Source: an archaeon (GTDB lineage Archaea > Nanobdellota > Nanobdellia > Woesearchaeales > UBA11576). Taken from it: 41,919 nt of DNA. Below the pieces are notes generated by a model that did no database searches, was not told the DNA's origin, and saw only the letters and a program-made list of their open reading frames with translations. The translations under genes and the position numbers were made by a program. The stretch spans positions 1-41,919 of the forward strand of contig JAGVOD010000074.1 of the NCBI GenBank assembly GCA_020052935.1, written 5' to 3'. The first letter of the stretch is position 1. The number at the start of each line of letters is the position of its first letter. Positions 29,353 through 38,284 of the stretch are shown here, piece by piece.

Positions 29353-30182
29353 CTGAGTGCGGACTATCCAACCTCGCGACATGCATACCTGAGAAGTTAT
29401 TCGAATATATACTCACAATAGTCAATGCTCCGTTCCAGCCTTTGCTTGACGCCATAAATTCCTTGATGACGCAGCCAGTCAACATCCACATCTTTGAAAG
29501 CTTGTGGGTGATAATCATATACATAATCTCGATGTTCTACGGTCTCTTCCTTCTTTTCGCAGGGTTTAACTTCATGATTTCTGGCTACGACGCTGCTAAA
29601 AGGGAGAACGCAAAAGAATGGCTTAAGAACACCGTCTTGATGATACTGTTCGTCCAAGCCAGCTTCCTGATTTACGAGCTCGTAATAGAAGTCGGCGCGC
29701 TGCTGGCAGCAGGCGTGATGGACATCATAGACCCGCACTTCTTCCTCCTGACAGCAGACAGCATAACAAACATCGGCCTTGAACTGCTTCTCGGCATGTT
29801 CTACGGCATCATACTTGTCATAACCGTGGTGTTTCTTGCTTTACGCTACCTGCTAGTGGCTGTTGGTGTGTTGTTCTTCCCTTTCGCGCTGTTCTTTTAC
29901 TTTATCCCACCACTGCAAGAATACGGGAAGGCACTGCTGAACATACTTCTCGTGATAATCTTCGTGCCGTTCTTCAACGCGCTCATCTTGTTTGCAGCAT
30001 CAGCCTTGCTCGACCTGCCAGTGTTCGACAACTTCAAGATTGTGCTGATGATATCCGCCTTCCTGCTCATCAACCTATTGTCTCTTTTCCTCATCATACT
30101 TGGAATATTCAAGGCAACCACTTCCGCAGCCAACTCAGACGCAGGAAAAGCGATAGGAGCTGCCGTAAAGTATTTCGCATAG
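29349..30182 (+). CDS. VirB6/TrbL-like polytopic membrane protein
   Basis: About 277 residues starting at TTG 29349, whose TTGA overlaps the preceding TGA; GGTGG lies 6-7 bases upstream, and an ATG start would lose the first helix. There are six to seven transmembrane helices with FNFMISGYDAAKRENAKEWLKNTVLMILFVQASF and a long hydrophobic C-terminal half. Gene order (VirB2-like, surface protein, this, VirB4-like) and topology fit the VirB6/TrbL channel component. Confidence 0.8.
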   Translation: MTECGLSNLATCIPEKLFEYILTIVNAPFQPLLDAINSLMTQPVNIHIFESLWVIIIYIISMFYGLFLLFAGFNFMISGYDAAKRENAKEWLKNTVLMILFVQASFLIYELVIEVGALLAAGVMDIIDPHFFLLTADSITNIGLELLLGMFYGIILVITVVFLALRYLLVAVGVLFFPFALFFYFIPPLQEYGKALLNILLVIIFVPFFNALILFAASALLDLPVFDNFKIVLMISAFLLINLLSLFLIILGIFKATTSAANSDAGKAIGAAVKYFA

Positions 30183-30252
30183 AAGTACCCGTAGGCGAAA
30201 ACTACCAGGTATTGCACGAAGGAGGGTAACGAGCCTCCCGACGACTGAGTAA

Positions 30253-30263
30253 TATTTATAAAT
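30253..30263 (+). promoter_or_regulatory. TATA box of the 30294 lipoprotein
   Basis: TATTTATAAAT; the start of transcription is expected near 30285. This implies a second promoter inside the element. Confidence 0.5.
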
Positions 30264-30293
30264 GAACTGCGCCTAACAGATGTATTGGGGGTT

Positions 30294-31772
30294 ATGGTGG
30301 AAAAAGTCAAGAAAATAGTGCTATTCTGTGTACTTCTGCTGATTATTATAGCAGTGGCGGGATGTGGAGGAAAGCAAGGCGTTCTTAAATCTAAACCAGT
30401 TATTCAAAAATCAATCACACCTCCAGTTGAAACGCAAGAGCCAGTAATTGTTGATGTTATTCAGAACAATGATTCTGTTGTAGTTAATGATACTTCGGGC
30501 GTCAATAAGAAAATCAATCTTGAAAGATTTGACCAGTCTTTGATCTTTGACACGGTGACTTATGACTTTGGAAGAACTGACAACCCTCCAACCAAGTACG
30601 TATTATTTAATACATCTTTTAGTATTAAAGCTGTTGGCTATTCTGACCAAAATGATGCTATGAGCATCCAAATTAATGAAGAGACATTTCAAGGTCTTAA
30701 ACGCGGGTCTGTCGTCGAACTAAAAGATGGCACACTTTTTGGTGTTGTGGCGGTTGTATTTCCTTCTTGTGCGCGCATCCAAAACTGCAATCCTTACCCT
30801 TATGCGCGATTCTACTTGTGGAAAAAAGATGAATTCATGTTCCACTGCGATTCTAATGAGGATTGCGTGTCTGTTCTTGGAGATTGTTGCAGTTGTGATG
30901 ATGGTGGTTTTAATATTCCTATGGGCGCATCATACGCGAATAGTTGGAGCGAGAAGATCTCAAATGAAAGTTATTATGAGACAAGAGATTTAAGAGATTG
31001 TGGGAAATCGCAGTTTTGCAAGGGCGATATTCAGCTTGGTAGTTGTTACAAGAAGCCAACCTGCACAAACAAGACCTGCGTACTCGCTAATGACCCTGAA
31101 ACTCCCCCTCCTTCAGAGCTTGACGTTGGCGAAGAAGTCGCGTTCATACCAAATTTTCATAGTGAAGAATATAAGAGAATAACTATTGACCAGTATACTA
31201 ATATGTTGTGGGGGCATCACGAAATTAACGAAAGCATTATTGGCAGGCCAATTTATTTTGATGGTCAGGTGTTTGTTCCTCCTTGGTATTATGGAAATGC
31301 GGGCACGAATGCGATCATACTTGTTGATGGAGACATTTCAGGAGTGCTGGAAAATGAGATGCTTCTTCATTCATTCATAAACATTAATTGCGTAGTTAAT
31401 AATTTTAAAGTTGAACACTGCACAGACCTCGAGCCATTCGCAAAATACGCCTTTTTCGGTTATCTGGTGCGACTTCCTCCCGACCCTATGAACTACGGAG
31501 AAAATATCAAATTGGACCTGCGTGCCGTAAAGAAACTAGAAGAGCCAGAGAGAAAGTATGCCTCGCTTGAGCCAACACGATGCCATGAAAATCTCGATTG
31601 TGGTTGGATAGCTGCCGACTGCTGGGAAGGATATTCGTGGGAATGCCTTAATAAGAAAGCAGAAGAGTATTTCTGCAAATATGGCAAAAGCTATGCTGGC
31701 GGCGGAGAACCGACGCCAGGAGCACCCGGAACACCCTGCACGTGTAAAGCAGGCAAATGTGCCGCGGGATAA
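30294..31772 (+). CDS. Large cysteine-rich lipoprotein
   Basis: About 492 residues from ATG 30294 (GGGGG upstream). A signal peptide with lipobox VAGC is followed by a Pro/Val linker, a beta-rich region and two Cys-rich modules: CDSNEDCVSVLGDCCSCDDGG at about residue 183 and CHENLDCGWIAADCW with C-terminal CTCKAGKCA. Similar NxDCxxxxxxCC modules occur in bacterial and DPANN secreted proteins. More AT-rich than the secretion genes on both sides, so it is perhaps separate cargo. Confidence 0.75.
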   Translation: MVEKVKKIVLFCVLLLIIIAVAGCGGKQGVLKSKPVIQKSITPPVETQEPVIVDVIQNNDSVVVNDTSGVNKKINLERFDQSLIFDTVTYDFGRTDNPPTKYVLFNTSFSIKAVGYSDQNDAMSIQINEETFQGLKRGSVVELKDGTLFGVVAVVFPSCARIQNCNPYPYARFYLWKKDEFMFHCDSNEDCVSVLGDCCSCDDGGFNIPMGASYANSWSEKISNESYYETRDLRDCGKSQFCKGDIQLGSCYKKPTCTNKTCVLANDPETPPPSELDVGEEVAFIPNFHSEEYKRITIDQYTNMLWGHHEINESIIGRPIYFDGQVFVPPWYYGNAGTNAIILVDGDISGVLENEMLLHSFININCVVNNFKVEHCTDLEPFAKYAFFGYLVRLPPDPMNYGENIKLDLRAVKKLEEPERKYASLEPTRCHENLDCGWIAADCWEGYSWECLNKKAEEYFCKYGKSYAGGGEPTPGAPGTPCTCKAGKCAAG

Positions 31773-31784
31773 GAGGCCACAACA

Positions 31785-32240
31785 ATGCCAAAATGCGGAT
31801 ACTGCAAAGCAGAAGTCGAGAAAGGAGCGAAAAAGTGTCAGAGTTGCGGGCACATCTTCTCTCGCAAAGATGAAAACTGGTTCAAGCGGAACAAACACAT
31901 TTTGATTGGATTAGGAATAGGGATAGTTTTCAGTTTATTCTTTGTATATCATACAATCAATAAATATTCTTATAAGCTTTCGGCAGCCATTATAATGGCT
32001 GTTATTTGGATGGTGGTGTGGCTTTTTATTGGTTGCTTAATTGCTATATTAATCACGTTAAAAAGTGTTTTTGCGTGGTGTACTTTTCTTAGCGGTTTTA
32101 TTGCCTTTTTTTACTCTGTGACTTTTGCAGAACTTGATTATGCGGGAGGTTTATTGCAAATCCAATTTATTACTGTTTTCGGCATTATTTGCGGAGCAGT
32201 GATAGGATTTTTTGTTACTAAAATAGCGAAGATAAAATGA
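31785..32240 (+). CDS. Zinc ribbon plus four-helix membrane protein
   Basis: 151 residues. MPKCGYCKAEVEKGAKKCQSCGHIFSRKD is a zinc ribbon of the DUF-type often found at the N-terminus of small membrane proteins (CxxC ... CxxC). Four transmembrane helices follow. It is AT-rich, and its stop overlaps the next start (ATGA at 32237). Function unknown. Confidence 0.75.
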   Translation: MPKCGYCKAEVEKGAKKCQSCGHIFSRKDENWFKRNKHILIGLGIGIVFSLFFVYHTINKYSYKLSAAIIMAVIWMVVWLFIGCLIAILITLKSVFAWCTFLSGFIAFFYSVTFAELDYAGGLLQIQFITVFGIICGAVIGFFVTKIAKIK

Positions 32241-32560
32241 AAAGTAAAAATAAAACAACTAACTGGTGGCAAGAAAGGACGTGTGCCCAGAAAGGTTCTA
32301 TATTCGGTTTGGTTGCAGCCATTCTTGGCGATATTTCAATTCTCACTGCAACCACTCCTTTCGCCATACTTCTTCTACCTTTTTACATATTAATAATGGT
32401 TGTATACCTATTATATGAATTGGTGTTTGGATTTCAAGGAGAGTTTGGTGCTCTGATCCCCGCAATGATATTGTCCTTAATAATTTATCCGCTGTTAGGA
32501 TACCTAATTGGATTAATAGTCACAAAAATTAGGGGTAGAAACTTAAATGGAAAAAATTGA
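32237..32560 (+). CDS. Small membrane protein, cargo
   Basis: 107 residues with three transmembrane helices and basic ends (MKSKNKTTNWWQE at the N-terminus, KIRGRNLNGKN at the C-terminus). It overlaps the previous gene by 4 bases. No family is recognised. Confidence 0.65.
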   Translation: MKSKNKTTNWWQERTCAQKGSIFGLVAAILGDISILTATTPFAILLLPFYILIMVVYLLYELVFGFQGEFGALIPAMILSLIIYPLLGYLIGLIVTKIRGRNLNGKN

Positions 32561-32577
32561 TCAACTAAGAAATTAAC

Positions 32578-33024
32578 ATGGCACAAAAAAACACAATAGC
32601 AACCATTCTTTTCATGATTGCGGTAGTTCTTTCAGTAATCGGGGTGTTCCTCTCCTTCTGGAGGCGTTCAGGTTTAGGATTCGCTGCGATTGTGACTCCT
32701 CTGTTTGTGCTTTTCTTCGGGGGATGGGTTGCGATAATAGTGATAAGGAACAGAAACAGAAAACTGACCAAAGAGGAATTTGAACGAAGTGTTAAAACGT
32801 ATGGGAAGAGGCTTATGATTTATAGAATTATTTACGGGTCGATTGTCATTCTGGCCGTCGGAGTTCCCGGATTCATCTTTTTTATCAACGATGCAACACT
32901 CACGTCTGCACTGTTAACCCTGTTTGGCTTTGGTTTTGGCGCTTTCTTGATTATTGGCAGCAAGTTCCTTGCCAGACTGGAAATCAAGATTCTTTGCCGG
33001 TTGCAAGAGCGTATGCAGAAATAA
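32578..33024 (+). CDS. Small membrane protein, cargo
   Basis: 148 residues with four transmembrane helices in two pairs, joined by a basic loop (RNRNRKLTKEEFERSVKTYGKR). It follows the previous gene by 17 bases. No family or catalytic motif is recognised. Confidence 0.65.
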   Translation: MAQKNTIATILFMIAVVLSVIGVFLSFWRRSGLGFAAIVTPLFVLFFGGWVAIIVIRNRNRKLTKEEFERSVKTYGKRLMIYRIIYGSIVILAVGVPGFIFFINDATLTSALLTLFGFGFGAFLIIGSKFLARLEIKILCRLQERMQK

Positions 33025-33132
33025 TTTCCTTCTGTTTCTATATCGCTATTGGCATAATCTTCCTTAAGCGACAACTAACGAGTCAAGAACTAAGTCGCAA
33101 CAGAGGCTCGATGACGAGTTGACAAATAGCAA

Positions 33133-33516
33133 CTAAGTTTTACTCTTCATAGCGAACCAAAATTCAGTCATGCCTGCTGAAATAAAGTAACCCATAAGAC
33201 CATACAAAACAATCAGACTTAGACTGGTCGGAAAGAATAAATGCAGGAAAGGAACTGCACACAATATTACGAAAATTAGGCACGTGAAAACAACACCTAA
33301 GTCTCCTTCCATCTCAGAAAAAATCAATTGTAGGATTCTAATAACAATGCCGCCTATAAAAAATATGATAATCATTGAGATGAGGTTCCGATGCACTTCT
33401 TCTTGTATTGTAATAATTCCAAAAAAGGTTGCTATAAAAAATGAGAAAAATATCGCAGACCTTACCGCGGTGTGTCGTGATTTTATTTTTGATATAATCT
33501 TATCCAAGATTCTCAT
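33133..33516 (-). CDS. Small four-helix membrane protein on the opposite strand
   Basis: 127 residues from ATG 33516, which has GGTGG upstream; the longer frame to 33639 overlaps the VirB4 gene and lacks coding character. Four transmembrane helices follow a basic N-terminus (MRILDKIISKIKSRH). The A-box AGGTTTATATAC (about 33550-33562 on this strand) gives a leader of about 15-20 bases. It is divergent from the PrgI-VirB4 gene. Confidence 0.6.
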   Translation of the reverse strand: MRILDKIISKIKSRHTAVRSAIFFSFFIATFFGIITIQEEVHRNLISMIIIFFIGGIVIRILQLIFSEMEGDLGVVFTCLIFVILCAVPFLHLFFPTSLSLIVLYGLMGYFISAGMTEFWFAMKSKT

Positions 33517-33570
33517 TGTTGCTACCACCAATTGATTTAACAGAGTTTCCGTATATAAACCTTCCTTCTC

Positions 33571-36500
33571 ATGCCTTACGAAATACCCGCCGAGATAGCT
33601 TATGAGGAGAAGATTATCTTTGGGCTGACTTTCAGGCAACTTATCTACTGCCTGTTGTTCAGCCCCTTAGTGATAGCTATATTGTTCAAGGCGCCGTTTG
33701 ACATCTACACCAGGGTTGGCTTGGCGTTGATCCCTGCCGGCATTTGTGCTTTGTTCATCTTTACGCCAATCATAAAGTGGTTTCTTGATTGGTACAGGTG
33801 GCTTGATTGGAGGGAGTTCTATCTCATGGACAATCACATGAAGAGGATGTTCCGGCTTGACAGGATAAAGGACTCGGCAGTGCATGTTTCAGGCAGGAGA
33901 TTGTCCGTCATCAGAGTTGAGCCGATTAATTTTAGCATCAGGAACAAACAGGAAAAAGACATTACCATAATGGCGTTCCAGAGATTCCTGAACAGCCTTG
34001 ACTTCCCTGTGCAGATTGTGATAGCTACTGATAGCATCAACCTTGACCACTACACATCCACCCAAGAGATGAAGGCAGAGGATGTTGCCAGGAAGACCAA
34101 AAACGAGCAGTACACCGAGCTGTTCAAGGACTACAAGGCGCATCTGTATAGCACTGTGTCGAAGGGGAGTCTTGTAAATCGTATCTTCTATCTTGTTATC
34201 CCTGAGAGCGGTCGTCTTGGTTTAGGCATTCAGGTTGATGTGTGCTGCGACCTATTGAAGAATATCGGTTTGAGGCACAAGGTTCTTGCTGGTGAGGAGT
34301 TGAAGCAGGCATTGGCTGGCTTTTTCAACAATCTTTACGTTGATGATGACAAGAAGCCGCTGATGGATGAAGTTGAGGGTGATGAGAACAAGCTTCACTA
34401 TGCTGTCGCCCCGAAATGTGTCCGCAATCACATGGACTGCATCCAGGTTGGTGACAAGCTCACAAGGACGATTGCTGTCAAGGGCTATCCGAGGATTGTT
34501 GAGGCTGGTTTCCTTGATAAACTCATAACAATAAATGGGGATTTTGACCTGTCCATCCATATCGAGCCTTTTGAGATTGAGCATATGATGGTTACGCTCA
34601 ACCGCGAGCTTCAGAAGCAGCGTGCCGACCTGTATGCGATGCAGCAGAAGGGAATTATCAATCCTGCGCTTGAAATCAAGTATAAGGACACTCGTGCTGT
34701 GATGGAGAACATCCAGATGGGCAACGAGAAATTGTTTAACGTCTCGCTTTACATCACCTGCAAGGGCTCGTCGATAAAAGAGCTTGACCTGCTGACGAAG
34801 AAGGTTGAGTCCGAGCTTAATGCGTTGCTTATGCTTTCTTACAGGCTGAGGTTTCTCATGCACAAGGGAATAAAGTCCACTTTCCCTGTTGCTGAGAACG
34901 AGCTGGGCGTCAGACGAAGTGTTACTACGAAAGCGCTCTCTGCGTTTTTCCCTTTCACGAGCCAGTTCTTGCAGATTGATGAGGATGGCATCTGGCTCGG
35001 CCTCAATGGGAATAACATCCCAATTATCAAGGACTTGTTCAAGCTCTACAACATCAACGGTGTGATTCTTGCGAGCAGCGGAGGCGGGAAGAGCTATTTT
35101 ACAAAGCTCATGATCTCCCGCCTCTTGCTCAACGGAACAAAAGTCATGGTCGTTGACCCGCAGTCAGAATACACTGACCTCGTGCAGAGGTTCAACGGCC
35201 AGCTTGTCACCATATCAAGGACATCAAACACAATCATAAACCCTCTTGACTTGATGGGGCATGACTTCGATGAGAAGAAGCTGACGCTGATGGACTTGTT
35301 CCCTGTCATGCTGGGCCAGACAAGCGAGATACAAAAAGCAGTCCTCGACAGGGCATTGACCATAATATACGCCAGCAAAACAATCACCAACAATCCAGAG
35401 ACTTGGAGAAACGCCCCTCCCATGATGAGCGACCTGCTCAACCAGCTCAAGAAGATGTCAAAGACTGCCACGAAAGTGGAGTCAGAGACATACAGGAGTC
35501 TCATAAACCGCATCGAGATGTATGTTACAGGAGTTTTCTCTTTCCTCAATAAGCAGACAAATATCAACTTCAACAATCACCTTGTGTGCTTTAACATTGG
35601 TGACATGCCAAACCAGGTAAAGCCGACAGTCATGTTCCTCATCCTTGATTATGTCTACATGAAGATGCGCAAGGACATAGAGCGCAAGATACTCGTAATT
35701 GATGAAGCATGGAGCCTCTTAGAACGCACAGAGGACGAGAGCTACATCTTCCGCATAGTCAAGACGTGCAGGAAGTTCAACATGGGCTTGCTTCTGATAA
35801 CGCAGGACGTGGGAGACCTCTTGAAGAATGAGGCAGGTAAAGCCCTGTTGAACAACTCAGAGTATACATTACTATTAAGACAAAAACCGGCAATCATCGA
35901 GCAGGTCGAGACAACATTCAGGCTGAGCCAGCAAGAGAAAGACCACCTGCTGACTGCGAAGGCAGGAGAAGGTATAATCATAATCTCTAATGAGCACTCT
36001 GAGATAAGGATAGTCGCAAGCCCTGAAGAGCACAAAATCATAACCACAAACGCTGATGAGCGCCTGAAGAAAGAGAGGGACAATGCCAAAGAACCAACCG
36101 CCAAATACGAAACCCCCACCCCACCCGCCCAACAAGACAAAGGATTCTACAAGAAAGCCAACCTTTCAGAGACCGAAGCTAAACAGCTTCTTGAAAAGGG
36201 ATACATCGTCAGCGAGCACGTAGGCCTGTTTGGAGGCCGCAGGGAAGAATATCTCCTGAAGCCCAGGCATAATGAGAGTCCAGAGCACTTCTTCACAGTC
36301 AAGGCAATAGAGGAATACCTGCGCCAATACACCGACAAGGTCGTGCTTTACGAGACCACCAATCCAGACATAGTTTTCAAAGCAAACGAGCAACAGATGG
36401 CAATAGAAGTTGAGACTGGAAAGCGCCATCCTTCACGGCTCACTGAAAAAGTAAATGAGCTGAAAAGCTCCTACAAAAATGACTGGTTCTTTGTCGTGAC

Positions 36501-36696
36501 AGATTGGAAAGACAAGGAGAGATACTCCAAGTTAGGCCAAACCTTCGTTAGAAGGGATCTTCCGAATGTCCTGAAATACATCTTCCAGCCAAACAAAAAC
36601 CGAGGTTCTAATTCGGCCAATATGGCCGCTCAGAACCTCGAAAAACCCATTTCCGAGGTTCAAAAACCGTGCCAAGATAATGCTTCAGCAGCTTGA
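33571..36696 (+). CDS. virB4: PrgI-VirB4 ATPase fusion with C-terminal nuclease-like domain
   Basis: 1041 residues. Residues 1-100 are a PrgI/VirB3-type domain: MPYEIPAEIAYEEKIIFGLTFRQLIY, then two transmembrane helices. Residues about 110-840 are VirB4: Walker A SSGGGKSYF near 501-510 and Walker B ILVIDEAWSLL near 707, followed by MGLLLITQDVGDLL. VirB4 powers pilus assembly and transfer. Residues about 860-1010 add a domain with NPDIVFKANEQQMAIEVETGK, like the D...ExE core of PD-(D/E)xK proteins. The PrgI-VirB4 join is known from Gram-positive and archaeal systems; the third domain is unusual. A hairpin lies in the last codons (36601-36640). Confidence 0.92.
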   Translation: MPYEIPAEIAYEEKIIFGLTFRQLIYCLLFSPLVIAILFKAPFDIYTRVGLALIPAGICALFIFTPIIKWFLDWYRWLDWREFYLMDNHMKRMFRLDRIKDSAVHVSGRRLSVIRVEPINFSIRNKQEKDITIMAFQRFLNSLDFPVQIVIATDSINLDHYTSTQEMKAEDVARKTKNEQYTELFKDYKAHLYSTVSKGSLVNRIFYLVIPESGRLGLGIQVDVCCDLLKNIGLRHKVLAGEELKQALAGFFNNLYVDDDKKPLMDEVEGDENKLHYAVAPKCVRNHMDCIQVGDKLTRTIAVKGYPRIVEAGFLDKLITINGDFDLSIHIEPFEIEHMMVTLNRELQKQRADLYAMQQKGIINPALEIKYKDTRAVMENIQMGNEKLFNVSLYITCKGSSIKELDLLTKKVESELNALLMLSYRLRFLMHKGIKSTFPVAENELGVRRSVTTKALSAFFPFTSQFLQIDEDGIWLGLNGNNIPIIKDLFKLYNINGVILASSGGGKSYFTKLMISRLLLNGTKVMVVDPQSEYTDLVQRFNGQLVTISRTSNTIINPLDLMGHDFDEKKLTLMDLFPVMLGQTSEIQKAVLDRALTIIYASKTITNNPETWRNAPPMMSDLLNQLKKMSKTATKVESETYRSLINRIEMYVTGVFSFLNKQTNINFNNHLVCFNIGDMPNQVKPTVMFLILDYVYMKMRKDIERKILVIDEAWSLLERTEDESYIFRIVKTCRKFNMGLLLITQDVGDLLKNEAGKALLNNSEYTLLLRQKPAIIEQVETTFRLSQQEKDHLLTAKAGEGIIIISNEHSEIRIVASPEEHKIITTNADERLKKERDNAKEPTAKYETPTPPAQQDKGFYKKANLSETEAKQLLEKGYIVSEHVGLFGGRREEYLLKPRHNESPEHFFTVKAIEEYLRQYTDKVVLYETTNPDIVFKANEQQMAIEVETGKRHPSRLTEKVNELKSSYKNDWFFVVTDWKDKERYSKLGQTFVRRDLPNVLKYIFQPNKNRGSNSANMAAQNLEKPISEVQKPCQDNASAA
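36601..36640. repeat. Two-level hairpin in the 3' coding end of virB4
   Basis: CGAGGTTCT (36601-36609) and AGAACCTCG (36632-36640) enclose CGGCCA/TGGCCG. A third partial copy, CGAGGTTC, follows at 36654-36661. It encodes the Asn/Ser/Ala-rich tail (NRGSNSANMAAQNLEKP). Confidence 0.65.
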
Positions 36697-36716
36697 ACCC
36701 GTTGAACCAAGACACC

Positions 36717-37103
36717 ATGAAACTACCCCATTTCATCAAAAAGCGAATTGACACGCGCAAGATCAAGCGTCTTACGCTAGAGGACAAGCGCAAGCTCGTC
36801 ACGGTCATTGAGCACAGGCAGAAGGAGGAGGAAGAGGAGAAAAAAGAGGAAGCCGCTCCGCAGCAGGAGCCAACTAAATCAGAACAACCTGAACCGGAGG
36901 CCAACAAGATGGAGACCAAAACCAGCATACAATTGGAAGGCAAGGAAGAGGAGAGCGCAGCCCCTCAGCAGAAGAGGAACGTTCCCCTGATAGAGACGCA
37001 CATCAGTAAGAGCAAGGATGGTAAGTACATCATCCACAAGACAGTCATCACAGACATCAAGCCAGTGGCGTATTACGAGAAAGTCTTTGCGGGCTCTGAA
37101 TAG
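36717..37103 (+). CDS. Highly charged protein downstream of virB4
   Basis: 128 residues from ATG 36717; a TTG at 36693 overlapping the VirB4 TGA (TTGA) is possible. It has a basic N-terminal third (FIKKRIDTRKIKRLTLEDKRKL), a long Glu/Gln/Pro-rich disordered middle and an ordered end (IETHISKSKDGKYIIHKTVITDIKPVAYYEKVF). It is coupled to virB4 and its stop lies inside a terminator hairpin, so it is the last gene of the operon. No family is known to me. Confidence 0.65.
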   Translation: MKLPHFIKKRIDTRKIKRLTLEDKRKLVTVIEHRQKEEEEEKKEEAAPQQEPTKSEQPEPEANKMETKTSIQLEGKEEESAAPQQKRNVPLIETHISKSKDGKYIIHKTVITDIKPVAYYEKVFAGSE

Positions 37104-37118
37104 AGCCCTTATTTTTAT
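37091..37118 (+). terminator. Terminator of the conjugation operon
   Basis: GGGCTCT-GAAT-AGAGCCC (37091-37108) followed by TTATTTTTAT. The stem overlaps the stop codon of the preceding gene. Confidence 0.75.
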
Positions 37119-37197
37119 TATTCATAGAAATGCTTGCATAAACAGGCGAAAACTGCTTATGTGGTACTACGATGGGTAACGCTCCGTCCGATGACAA

Positions 37198-37812
37198 TCA
37201 CTTCAGCTTAAATACAAGGCCGTAAAGATTGTGTTCGTCATCTATGATATCTTTTGTTTCTTTAATTGATATGAATCCATTTCGATGCATCAAATCCGAA
37301 ATCTCTTCCGGAGAAATAGGTTTTACCAATTTCATTAATCTTCTTGCGAATTCGTCCATTTGAGACGGTTTTGGCTTGATGAATGGATGCTCCTCGATGA
37401 AGATTATTTTTCCTTTTTTATTAAGGAGGCCTTTCCATCTTGCGATTGCTTTGTTTCTGTTCTGAATGTAAAAGAAAAGATTACAACAAATGATGGTATT
37501 AAACTTCTGGTCATATGATTCGAGTGTTTCAGAATTGTCATTCGTAAAAGCAATCTTCTGATTTTTCTTTTTAGCTAATCCTGTCATTTTTTTGGAAAAG
37601 TCATTAGCACTTATGTTTGAGAACCTGTTTGATAAGTGACTCAATAAAAAACCGCTTCCACAGGCAAGATCAAGGATTGGTTCTTCGATTTCGTCCACTA
37701 TTTCGTTGATTATTTTTAATTGTGCAGAATAGTGTCCTGTCTTTTTCATGTGCTCATCGTAATACTCGCAGTAGAAATCATATAAGTCTTTTATTTCTTC
37801 AGCAGGTGTCAT
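37198..37812 (-). CDS. Class I SAM-dependent methyltransferase, small-molecule type
   Basis: 204 residues. Motif I PILDLACGSGFLLSHLS at about 57-73, ANDFSKKM (acidic strand 2), FTNDNSETL, and NTIICCNLFFYIQNRN lead into IIFIEEHPF. It is the Methyltransf_25/11 type, which acts on small molecules, lipids or proteins. It is encoded 4 bases after the editing-domain gene, so they form one two-gene operon. It is AT-rich and was perhaps carried in as element cargo. Confidence 0.88.
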   Translation of the reverse strand: MTPAEEIKDLYDFYCEYYDEHMKKTGHYSAQLKIINEIVDEIEEPILDLACGSGFLLSHLSNRFSNISANDFSKKMTGLAKKKNQKIAFTNDNSETLESYDQKFNTIICCNLFFYIQNRNKAIARWKGLLNKKGKIIFIEEHPFIKPKPSQMDEFARRLMKLVKPISPEEISDLMHRNGFISIKETKDIIDDEHNLYGLVFKLK

Positions 37813-37816
37813 TTTA

Positions 37817-38173
37817 TCAAAAGCTCATGAATTTAACAGCAGAGTGTTTTGCAGGGGCATAAAGGTAAAATTCTTTTTCAACACCAAAAGGAATAACTAC
37901 GACCGGTGTTTCTAGAACATCTTCACATTTTGTGACCAGTTTTTCAAATAAATTGCCCGCCTCTTTTTCAGACGCTACTTTGTTGTCAAGATGTGAAAAA
38001 GGAACAAGAATTAGTTGACCTTGATTTTTTATAGCTATTTTCTTTGTTGCATTTATTATGGTCTTTTCTGTATCAACTGGTTCAAAATGGCAAAACACCA
38101 CAAACCCCTGATAGATTTCTTCCTTAAGATAGCCGAACTTCCCTTGGAAACACAAAGCTTTCATACACATCAT
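37817..38173 (-). CDS. Free-standing archaeal threonyl-tRNA editing-domain protein
   Basis: 118 residues (start ATG 38173; inner ATG 38164 possible). It matches the N-terminal editing domain of archaeal ThrRS (tRNA_Thr-ED, a D-aminoacyl-tRNA deacylase-like fold): MKALCFQGKFGYLKEE, FVVFCHFEPVDTEKTIINATKKI, then LILVPFSHLDNKVASEKEAGNLFEKLV and VVVIPFGVEKEFYLYAPAKHS. That domain removes Ser from tRNA-Thr. No synthetase part is attached, so it may edit in trans or do something related in its operon with a methyltransferase. A TATA-like TTTTATATC lies about 20 bases upstream. Confidence 0.85.
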   Translation of the reverse strand: MMCMKALCFQGKFGYLKEEIYQGFVVFCHFEPVDTEKTIINATKKIAIKNQGQLILVPFSHLDNKVASEKEAGNLFEKLVTKCEDVLETPVVVIPFGVEKEFYLYAPAKHSAVKFMSF

Positions 38174-38284
38174 AAACTAGGGGTGATATAAAAACATTTC
38201 TTCAAAAATGAAGTTTACAATTATTTTCCAAACATTCAAATTAGCCCTCTCAAGCCTTTTAAGGTCATTTTACACTTCCTTCTC

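Noticed and set aside
33551-33560. TATA box for the PrgI-VirB4 gene on the plus strand
   Set aside because: It is only about 15 bases before the ATG; the spacing fits the minus-strand gene at 33516 better.
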